This document shows, one piece after another, positions 1 to 8,804 of a stretch of 64,000 nt of DNA. The notes beneath the pieces are model-generated. The model saw nothing but the letters and a program-made list of their open reading frames with translations, did not search any database and was not told where the DNA came from. Numbering within the stretch: position 1 is the first letter of the stretch; every line of letters starts with the position of its first letter. The DNA lies in NCBI RefSeq assembly GCF_900103195.1, contig NZ_FMWU01000018.1, forward strand, positions 1 through 64,000, in the 5' to 3' direction. The position numbers and the translations under genes were made by a program. This DNA is from Methylobacterium sp. UNC378MF. GTDB taxonomy: Bacteria > Pseudomonadota > Alphaproteobacteria > Rhizobiales > Beijerinckiaceae.

Positions 1-1191
<1,191 letters not shown>

Positions 1192-1271
1192 GCTCAAGCA
1201 AGCATCCTTAGCAGGGCGCGGCGGGGTGAAAGCCCCGCACACCCCGCCGTCCCTCTCAAGGTTCCAGGATC

Positions 1272-1580
<309 letters not shown>

Positions 1581-1631
1581 GTCCGCTGAGGACTTAGAGC
1601 TTACCGTTTCATCGCGCGAGGGAGAGAACCT

Positions 1632-2357
1632 ATGCGCTCAGGCGTCATCGCACAGAAGGTCGGCATGACCCGCGTCTTTACGGACGCGGGGGAGCATGTC
1701 CCCGTCACGGTGCTCAAGATCGACCAGTGCCAGGTGGTTGCCCACCGCACCGTCGAGAAGAACGGCTACGTTGCGCTGCAGGTCGGCGTCGGCAAGGCCA
1801 AGGTCAAGAACGTCTCGGCCGCCGAGCGGGGCCGCTTCGCGGTCGCCAAGGTTGAGCCGAAGAAGAAGCTCGCCGAGTTCCGCGTGTCCGAGGACGCGCT
1901 GATCCCGGTCGGCGCCGAGATCACCGCGGACCACTTCATCCCCGGCCAGTTCGTGGATGTCACCGGCACCACCACCGGTAAGGGTTTCGCGGGCGGTATC
2001 AAGCGCTGGAACTTCGGCGGCCTGCGCGCCACCCACGGCGTGTCGATCTCGCACCGTTCGATCGGTTCCACCGGCGGCCGTCAGGACCCGGGCAAGACCT
2101 TCAAGAACAAGAAGATGCCGGGTCACCTCGGCGTCGAGCGGGTCACCACCCAGAACCTGCGCGTCGTGCGCACCGATCCCGAGCGCGGCCTGATCCTCGT
2201 CGAGGGCGCGGTTCCGGGCGTCGCCGGCGGCTGGATTCAGATCCGCGATGCGGTGAAGCGCAAGCTCCCCGCCGATGTTCCGCTGCCGGGCAAGTTCCGT
2301 GAGAACGGCGCATCCGCCCCGGCTCCCGAGGCCGCTGCGGCTGAGGAGACCGCGTGA
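1632..2357 (+). CDS. rplC: 50S ribosomal protein L3
   Basis: L3 is an early assembly protein of the 50S subunit near the peptidyl transferase centre. The 241-residue product carries the conserved loop around THGVSISHRSIGSTGG and the following GRQDPGKTFKNKKMPGHLG block. It ends in an Ala/Glu/Pro-rich tail of about 15 residues beyond the usual core. The ATG is preceded by the purine-rich stretch gagggagagaacct. Its stop codon overlaps the rplD start. Confidence 0.98.
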   Translation: MRSGVIAQKVGMTRVFTDAGEHVPVTVLKIDQCQVVAHRTVEKNGYVALQVGVGKAKVKNVSAAERGRFAVAKVEPKKKLAEFRVSEDALIPVGAEITADHFIPGQFVDVTGTTTGKGFAGGIKRWNFGGLRATHGVSISHRSIGSTGGRQDPGKTFKNKKMPGHLGVERVTTQNLRVVRTDPERGLILVEGAVPGVAGGWIQIRDAVKRKLPADVPLPGKFRENGASAPAPEAAAAEETA

Positions 2358-2977
2358 TGAAGCTCGATATCACCACTCTCGACGGCGCCGGCGCCGGCTC
2401 GGTCGAGCTGAACGAGGCGATCTTCGGCCTCGAGCCCCGCGCCGACCTGCTGCAGCGCATGGTTCGCTGGCAGCTCGCCAAGCGCCGTGCCGGAACCCAC
2501 GCCGTGCAGAACCGCTCGGACGTGAACCGGACCCGCAAGAAGCTGTACAAGCAGAAGGGCACCGGTAACGCCCGTCACGGTGCGGCCTCGGCGCCGCAGT
2601 TCCGCGGCGGTGGCCGGGCCTTCGGTCCGGTCGTGCGCGACCACAGCCACGACCTGCCCAAGAAGGTCCGGGCTCTGGCGCTGCGCCATGCCCTATCGGC
2701 CAAGGCCAAGGCCTCGACCCTGATCGTCGTCGACGACATCAAGATCGAGGATCACAAGACCAAGGGTCTCGTCGAGCGCTTCGGCAAGATGGGCCTCTCG
2801 AACGCGCTGATCATCGGCGGTGCCGAGGTCGACGTGAATTTCGGCCGGGCCGCCCGCGCCATCCCGCAGATCGACGTGCTGCCCGTGCAGGGCATCAACG
2901 TCTACGACATCCTGCGCCGCGACACGCTCGTCCTGACGAAGGCTGCCGTCGACGCGCTGGAGGAGCGTTTCAAATGA
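2357..2977 (+). CDS. rplD: 50S ribosomal protein L4
   Basis: L4 binds 23S rRNA, lines the exit tunnel and in some bacteria represses its own operon. The segment TRKKLYKQKGTGNARHG and the following Gly/Arg-rich loop are diagnostic. I place the start at the ATG in the TGATG overlap with the rplC stop, giving 206 residues. A GTG one codon upstream (2354) is possible. The 3' end overlaps rplW by 4 bases (ATGA), consistent with translational coupling. Confidence 0.97.
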   Translation: MKLDITTLDGAGAGSVELNEAIFGLEPRADLLQRMVRWQLAKRRAGTHAVQNRSDVNRTRKKLYKQKGTGNARHGAASAPQFRGGGRAFGPVVRDHSHDLPKKVRALALRHALSAKAKASTLIVVDDIKIEDHKTKGLVERFGKMGLSNALIIGGAEVDVNFGRAARAIPQIDVLPVQGINVYDILRRDTLVLTKAAVDALEERFK

Positions 2978-3270
2978 GTGCCGATCCGCGCCACTACGAC
3001 ATCGTCGTCTCCCCGGTCATCACCGAGAAGGCGACGAACCTGACCGAGCAGAACAAGGTCGTCTTCCGCGTCGCCCCCAAGGCGACGAAGCCTCAGATCA
3101 AGGAGGCGGTGGAGAAACTGTTCGACGTGAAGGTCACGGCCGTGAACACCCTTGTCACCAAGGGAAAGAAGAAGATTTTCCGCGGCCTCCGCGGACAGCG
3201 CTCCGACGTGAAGAAGGCGATCGTGACCCTTGCCGAGGGCCACTCGATCGACGTCACGACCGGGCTCTGA
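2974..3270 (+). CDS. rplW: 50S ribosomal protein L23
   Basis: L23 sits at the exit tunnel and is the docking site for trigger factor and SRP. The 98-residue product has the typical N-terminal segment with SPVITEKAT and the lysine-rich loop around TKGKKKIFRG. It overlaps rplD by 4 bases and is followed by rplB after 25 bp. Confidence 0.98.
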   Translation: MSADPRHYDIVVSPVITEKATNLTEQNKVVFRVAPKATKPQIKEAVEKLFDVKVTAVNTLVTKGKKKIFRGLRGQRSDVKKAIVTLAEGHSIDVTTGL

Positions 3271-3295
3271 GGACGGGTTTTAGGGATCCAAGCCG

Positions 3296-4132
3296 ATGGC
3301 CTTGAAGACATTCAAACCGGTCACGCCGAGCCTGCGCCAGCTCGTGCTCGTCGACCGCCGTGAGCTCTACAAGGGCAAGCCGGTGAAGGCGCTGACGGAG
3401 GGCAAGTCGTCCTCCGGCGGCCGCAACAATCTCGGCCGCATCACCGTCCGCTTCCGCGGCGGCGGCCACAAGCGCGTGCTGCGCAACGTCGACTTCAAGC
3501 GTCGCGAACAGCTCGGCGTCGCCGCCACCGTGGAGCGGATCGAGTACGATCCGAACCGGACGGCGTTCATCGCGCTGATCAACTTCCCCGACGGGAAGCA
3601 GAGCTACATCCTGGCCCCGCAGCGCCTGCAGCCGGGCGACAAGGTGGTGGCCGGCGAGAACGTCGACATCAAGCCGGGCAATGCCGGTCCGGTCGGCTCG
3701 ATGCCGGTGGGCACGATCGTCCACAATGTCGAGCTGAAGATCGGCAAGGGCGGCGCGATCGCCCGCTCGGCCGGCAACTACGCGCAGATCGTGGGCCGCG
3801 ACCAGGGCTACGTGACGCTCCGCCTGAACTCCGGCGAGCAGCGCCTGGTCCACGGTCAGTGCTTCGCCAGCGTCGGCGCGGTCTCGAACCCGGACCACAT
3901 GAACATCTCGCTCGGCAAGGCCGGGCGCAACCGTTGGCTCGGCAAGCGCCCGCACAACCGCGGCGTGGCGATGAACCCGGTCGACCATCCGCACGGCGGC
4001 GGCGAGGGTCGCACCTCGGGCGGCCGCAACCCGGTCACGCCCTGGGGCGTGCCCACCAAGGGGAAGAAGACCCGGTCCAACAAGCGGACCGACGTGTTCA
4101 TCCTGTCCAGCCGCCACAACCGCAAGAAGTAA
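3296..4132 (+). CDS. rplB: 50S ribosomal protein L2
   Basis: L2 is needed for subunit joining and peptidyl transferase activity. The 278-residue product contains the highly conserved NPVDHPHGGGEGR segment near residues 224-236, which includes the functionally important histidine, and a basic C-terminus with GKKTRSNKRTD. It is full length and sits in the usual place between rplW and rpsS. Confidence 0.98.
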   Translation: MALKTFKPVTPSLRQLVLVDRRELYKGKPVKALTEGKSSSGGRNNLGRITVRFRGGGHKRVLRNVDFKRREQLGVAATVERIEYDPNRTAFIALINFPDGKQSYILAPQRLQPGDKVVAGENVDIKPGNAGPVGSMPVGTIVHNVELKIGKGGAIARSAGNYAQIVGRDQGYVTLRLNSGEQRLVHGQCFASVGAVSNPDHMNISLGKAGRNRWLGKRPHNRGVAMNPVDHPHGGGEGRTSGGRNPVTPWGVPTKGKKTRSNKRTDVFILSSRHNRKK

Positions 4133-4137
4133 TCGCT

Positions 4138-4416
4138 ATGGCACGCTCTCTCTGGAAGGGGCCGTTCGTCGACGGCTACCTCTTCAAGAAGGCCGAGGCG
4201 GCGCGGGGCTCCTCGCGCTCCGAGGTCATCAAGATCTGGAGCCGCCGCTCCACGATCCTCCCGCAGTTCGTCGGGCTCACCTTCGGTGTGCACAACGGGC
4301 AGAAGCACATCCCGGTCTACGTCACCGAGGAGATGGTCGGTCACAAGTTCGGCGAGTTCTCGCCGACCCGCACCTTCCCGGGCCACGCGGCCGACAAGAA
4401 GGCGAAGAGGCGCTGA
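4138..4416 (+). CDS. rpsS: 30S ribosomal protein S19
   Basis: S19 is a 30S head protein that contacts S13 and the A-site tRNA region. The 92-residue product starts MARSLWKGPFVD and contains WSRRSTILPQFVGLTF and HKFGEFSPTRTF, all typical. The start is 5 bp after the rplB stop, and the next gene, rplV, follows after one base. A longer open frame runs upstream through rplB but the conserved N-terminus fixes the start here. Confidence 0.97.
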   Translation: MARSLWKGPFVDGYLFKKAEAARGSSRSEVIKIWSRRSTILPQFVGLTFGVHNGQKHIPVYVTEEMVGHKFGEFSPTRTFPGHAADKKAKRR

Positions 4417-4417
4417 G

Positions 4418-4804
4418 ATGGGCAAGCAAGCCACCCCCCGCGCGCTCCCCGAGAACGAGGCGAAGGCCGTCGCGCGCATGCTGCGCGTCAGCCCGCAGAA
4501 GCTCAACCTCGTGGCGCAGATGATCCGCGGCAAGAAGGTCGACACGGCGCTCGCCGAGTTGCAGTTCTCGCGCAAGCGGATTTCGACCGAGGTCAAGAAG
4601 TGCCTCGAGAGCGCCATCGCCAACGCCGAGAACAACCACGACCTGGACGTGGACGACCTCGTCGTCTCTCAGGCCTTCGTGGGCAAGGCGCTGGTTCTCA
4701 AGCGTTTCCACGCCCGCGCCCGCGGTCGCGGCGCGCGCATCCTGAAGCCCTTCTCGAACCTCACCATCGTGGTTCGCGAAGTCCGCCAGGCCGAAGCGGC
4801 CTGA
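4418..4804 (+). CDS. rplV: 50S ribosomal protein L22
   Basis: L22 binds all 23S rRNA domains, and its beta-hairpin lines the exit tunnel at the macrolide-sensitive constriction. The 128-residue product has the LRVSPQKLNLVAQMIRGKKV core and the hairpin segment HARARGRGARILKPFSNLTI. The ATG is one base beyond the rpsS stop codon. Confidence 0.97.
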   Translation: MGKQATPRALPENEAKAVARMLRVSPQKLNLVAQMIRGKKVDTALAELQFSRKRISTEVKKCLESAIANAENNHDLDVDDLVVSQAFVGKALVLKRFHARARGRGARILKPFSNLTIVVREVRQAEAA

Positions 4805-4814
4805 GGAGGATCTG

Positions 4815-5561
4815 ATGGGCCAGAAAGTCAATCCGATCGGTCTCCGGCTCGGCATCAACCGGACCTGGGATTCCCGCTGGTTCGCCAACAAGGGCGACTA
4901 CGCGAAGCTCATGCACGAGGACGTCGCGATCCGCGCCGCCCTCATGAAGCAGCTCAAGCAGGCGGCGGTCTCCAAGATCGTCATCGAGCGTCCGCACCGG
5001 AAGTGCCGCGTCACCATCCACTCGGGTCGTCCGGGCGTGGTGATCGGCAAGAAGGGCGCCGACATCGAGAAGCTGCGCAAGCTCGTCGGCACCATGACCA
5101 AGGCCGACGTGACCATCAACATCGTCGAGGTGCGCAAGCCCGAGATCGACGCCACCCTGGTGGCCGACTCGATCGCCCAGCAGCTCGAGCGCCGCGTCGC
5201 CTTCCGTCGTGCCATGAAGCGGGCGGTTCAGTCGGCCATGCGTCTGGGCGCCGAGGGCATCCGGATCAACTGCTCGGGCCGTCTCGGCGGCGCCGAGATC
5301 GCCCGCCAGGAATGGTACCGCGAGGGCCGCGTTCCGCTGCACACGCTGCGCGCCGATGTCGATTACGGGACCGCTACGGCGTTCACGACCTACGGCACCT
5401 GCGGCATCAAGGTGTGGGTGTTCAAGGGCGAGATCCTCGAGCACGACCCGATGGCCCAGGACAAGAAGGCCCAGGAAGAGGGCGGCCGCTCCGGCGGACG
5501 CCGTGAGCGCGATGGCGAGGGCGGCCGTGAGCGCGGACGCCGCGATCGCGAGCACGCGTAA
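4815..5561 (+). CDS. rpsC: 30S ribosomal protein S3
   Basis: S3 forms part of the mRNA entry channel of the 30S subunit. The 248-residue product starts MGQKVNPIGLRLGI and carries a type II KH domain with the GKKGADIEKLRKL loop near residues 77-89. The C-terminal 28 residues are a Gly/Arg/Asp/Glu-rich tail, longer than in E. coli but common in alphaproteobacteria. The start follows the Shine-Dalgarno-like gaggagg. Confidence 0.98.
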   Translation: MGQKVNPIGLRLGINRTWDSRWFANKGDYAKLMHEDVAIRAALMKQLKQAAVSKIVIERPHRKCRVTIHSGRPGVVIGKKGADIEKLRKLVGTMTKADVTINIVEVRKPEIDATLVADSIAQQLERRVAFRRAMKRAVQSAMRLGAEGIRINCSGRLGGAEIARQEWYREGRVPLHTLRADVDYGTATAFTTYGTCGIKVWVFKGEILEHDPMAQDKKAQEEGGRSGGRRERDGEGGRERGRRDREHA

Positions 5562-5572
5562 GGTAGGAAGCC

Positions 5573-5986
5573 ATGCTGCAACCGAAAAAGACCCGCTTCC
5601 GCAAGCAGTTCAAGGGCCGCATCCACGGTGCGGCCAAGGGCGGCTTCGAGCTGAACTTCGGCCAGTTCGGCCTGAAGGCGGTGGAGCCTGAGCGCGTCAC
5701 CGCCCGGCAGATCGAGGCGGCCCGCCGCGCGATCACCCGCGAGATGAAGCGTCAGGGCCGCGTCTGGATCCGGGTCTTCCCGGACGTGCCGGTTTCCTCG
5801 AAGCCGACCGAGGTCCGCATGGGCTCCGGTAAGGGCGCTCCGGATTATTGGGCCGCCCGCGTGCATCCCGGACGGATCATGTTCGAGGTCGACGGCGTTG
5901 CCGAGAACATCGCCAAAGAGGCGCTCCGCCTCGGCGCCGCGAAGCTCCCGATCCGCACGCGGGTCGTCCAGCGCATCGCCGACTGA
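5573..5986 (+). CDS. rplP: 50S ribosomal protein L16
   Basis: L16 helps organise the A-site finger and the elbow of tRNA in the 50S subunit. The 137-residue product starts [16 protein letters not shown] and has the conserved [18 protein letters not shown] and [12 protein letters not shown] segments. Length and position between rpsC and rpmC are normal. Confidence 0.98.
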
Positions 5987-5998
5987 ACGGAGGATATC

Positions 5999-6214
5999 GT
6001 GAAGTCGACCCAACGAGTGTCTGATCTCAAGGCCCTGTCGCCGGATCAGCTGAATGACGAGTTGATCAACCTCAAGAAGGAGCAGTTCAACCTGCGCTTC
6101 CAGGGGGCCACCGGCCAGCTCGAGAACGTCGCCCGCGTCCGTGAGGTCCGCCGCGACATCGCCCGTGTCCGGACTCTGCAGCGTTCCAAGACGCTGCAGC
6201 AGGCCAAGGGCTGA
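5999..6214 (+). CDS. rpmC: 50S ribosomal protein L29
   Basis: L29 is a small helical protein beside the exit tunnel next to L23. The 71-residue product shows the family signature LNLRFQGATGQLEN and ends in a basic helix. The start is GTG at 5999, supported by cggagga a few bases upstream and by the absence of a suitable ATG. Confidence 0.97.
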   Translation: MKSTQRVSDLKALSPDQLNDELINLKKEQFNLRFQGATGQLENVARVREVRRDIARVRTLQRSKTLQQAKG

Positions 6215-6235
6215 GGCGGGTTTTAGGAGACAACC

Positions 6236-6499
6236 ATGCCGAAGCGCATCCTGCAGGGCACCGTCGTCAGCGACAAGGGTGAGAAGACCATCGTGGTGAA
6301 GGTGGAGCGCCGCTTCACGCACCCGGTGATGAAGAAGACCGTGCGTCGCTCGAAGAACTACCACGCGCACGACGAGGCGAATGCCGCCAAGGTCGGGCAG
6401 ACGGTGTTCATCGAAGAGTGCCGTCCGTTCTCGAAGACCAAGACCTGGAAGCTGGTCGAGGGCGAGGCCGCCCAGGCCGAAGCCGGCGAGGCGGCTTGA
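6236..6499 (+). CDS. rpsQ: 30S ribosomal protein S17
   Basis: S17 is a primary 16S rRNA-binding protein with an OB fold. The 87-residue product has the core GTVVSDKGEKTIVVKVERR and the HPVMKKTVRRSKNYHAHDE segment, with a short Ala/Glu tail. It is the last ribosomal protein gene in the window. rplN, which normally follows directly, is missing, and the next feature is a terminator-like hairpin. Confidence 0.98.
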   Translation: MPKRILQGTVVSDKGEKTIVVKVERRFTHPVMKKTVRRSKNYHAHDEANAAKVGQTVFIEECRPFSKTKTWKLVEGEAAQAEAGEAA

Positions 6500-6572
6500 T
6501 CGAACGGCGGTCGGGGTCGAAGGGTCCCGGGCGCGTTCTGGGCCGGCGACGGGTCACGTGCGATTGGTGGGA

Positions 6573-6603
6573 GCCTCGCGGCAACGCGGGGCTTTCGCGT
6601 TTT
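6573..6603 (+). terminator. Candidate Rho-independent terminator of the S10 cluster
   Basis: The arms gcctcgcg and cgcggggc (one G-U pair) enclose a GCAA tetraloop and are followed by tttcgcgtttt. It lies 73 bp beyond the rpsQ stop and would end the S10 transcript there. The rest of 6500-6795 holds no gene that I can support. Confidence 0.65.
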
Positions 6604-6795
6604 CGCGGCTCAGATCGTTTGAATCTCGCTCCCTCCGCCATGAGGCACGAGGTTCATCGGATATGTGCGCGCCTCAATCAGCGTGCTGCCGTGAGGGTTG
6701 CTTCGCTCCGTTCACATGGCCAGTGCGCTGAAGCGGTCCCAATCGTCATCGAGTCAAGTCAGGCGCTGTTGCTGCCTGCCGGTTCGTGACCACTG

Positions 6796-7047
6796 TCAGA
6801 ACCTCCCCTGTGGAGTAGCCTGATAGTCGCTGAGAGAGGGCCGTCTCGGCACAGTTATGACGCGCAGCGCCGCGGCTCGTTCGGGCAACTCGACACGTCG
6901 TCCGATGTCTGGGTATCGGGCGAGCAGATCGAAGCAATCTCGTGTTGCGTTCTGGGCGTCCCGAGCCGCGCTGGGGTTTCTGGCTTGAAGATAAGCGGCA
7001 ATGTCGGTCAAGCGGTGGGCCGCCCGGCGCGAAAGGCGAAACTTCAC
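6796..7047 (-). CDS. ParE/RelE-family toxin, C-terminus probably frameshifted
   Basis: The first 70 or so of 83 residues follow the ParE pattern: a basic N-terminal strand MKFRLSRRAAHRL, two amphipathic helices with NPSAARDA, the ARYPDIGRRVE turn and the strand LRVITVPRRP. The family usually continues with a tyrosine-rich strand and a final strand ending near RHGR, but here the frame ends in SLSDYQATPQGRF. The overlapping minus-strand frame down to 6746 encodes GYSTGEVLTVVTNRQ, which resembles the missing end, so a small indel near 6835-6850 has probably broken the gene. ParE toxins act on DNA gyrase; whether this one is active is doubtful. It overlaps the antitoxin gene by 4 bases. Confidence 0.6.
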   Translation of the reverse strand: MKFRLSRRAAHRLTDIAAYLQARNPSAARDAQNATRDCFDLLARYPDIGRRVELPERAAALRVITVPRRPSLSDYQATPQGRF

Positions 7048-7268
7048 GGCTCAAACCGCCGGAAGGCAGCCTTTACCTCTTCGTCCGTCGCGATATCGCC
7101 ACGGCCAATCTCATCGAGGCCATCGAGGACGTCTTGAGGGTCCTCGGAATCGATCTCGACGGTCGCGCCGAGGCTGATGAGATCAAGCATCGCCTGGGCG
7201 ATTGTCTCCTGTGTGTCCAGCGGCATGCGGCGGACGGCTTCGACGGCCTTGTCGCGTAGATCGGTCAT
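7044..7268 (-). CDS. Putative antitoxin of the ParE-type module
   Basis: This 74-residue acidic protein starts MTDLRDKAVEAVRRMP and ends in DIATDEEVKAAFRRFE, the arrangement seen in small antitoxins encoded upstream of ParE toxins in alphaproteobacteria. The N-terminal helix would mediate dimer or DNA contacts, and the acidic C-terminal segment would wrap the toxin. It precedes the toxin gene and overlaps it by 4 bases (ATGA), as expected for a co-translated pair. I prefer the ATG at 7268 over an in-frame TTG at 7280. The function is inferred from context and general sequence character. Confidence 0.6.
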   Translation of the reverse strand: MTDLRDKAVEAVRRMPLDTQETIAQAMLDLISLGATVEIDSEDPQDVLDGLDEIGRGDIATDEEVKAAFRRFEP

Positions 7269-7296
7269 GGCGTGCGGCAATCCCGGAACGGCAGAC

Positions 7297-7319
7297 GGCC
7301 CCGGAGAAGCTCCGAGGCC
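7297..7319 (-). terminator. Hairpin downstream of recA
   Basis: The arms GGCC-CGGAG and CTCCG-GGCC, with one internal mismatch, enclose AAG. The hairpin lies about 60 bp beyond the recA stop and before the antitoxin gene. No clear U-tract follows, so intrinsic termination is only a suggestion. Confidence 0.3.
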
Positions 7320-7378
7320 GCCAAGTCTCTCGCGTCGATGAGCTAGCCGCAGGCTCGTTCCGGCTGCGGCGGCGAGGC

Positions 7379-8470
<1,092 letters not shown>

Positions 8471-8804
8471 CTGGCGGGCTCCTTATGAAGGGGTTGGACG
8501 CAGTTCACAACGCGCGTCGCCACCGCCTCGGTGTACCTGTTTTGTTCTCATCCGGCAAGAGCGGGTGGCCGTTTTCGGCTGCGATCGATCCAGGGTTGAT
8601 GAGCCGGCGACCGCATCGTCGCCGTGAGCGGAGGGATCGGGTCCGAAGACGGGCCGAGATCCTTCCGAGCCACCGCGGCATCGTCATCCCGGCCCGCGCA
8701 GCGGAGCCCGGAACGACCGTGCTCCGGGCTGTCTTGGCCGGAGATCCCGTGCCTGCACGGAAGGCGGAGGATCTCCCGCTCGCACGCGGAGGCGCGGTCG
8801 CGCC
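8471..8804. other. Intergenic region between cckA and recA
   Basis: This 334-bp gap holds the recA upstream region with the SOS-box candidate and, nearer cckA, two short inverted repeats: AGCCCGGA/TCCGGGCT spanning 8705-8730 and CCGTGC/GCACGG spanning 8747-8760. These could end the cckA transcript, although no T-run follows on the minus strand. Small open frames here lack supporting features. Confidence 0.5.
8533..8547 (-). promoter_or_regulatory. Candidate LexA (SOS) box of recA
   Basis: Read toward recA the 15-mer is GAACAAAACAGGTAC. This matches the alphaproteobacterial SOS box GAAC-N7-GAAC with one mismatch in the second half-site. It lies 63-77 bp upstream of the recA start, a normal operator position. 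Confidence 0.6.
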
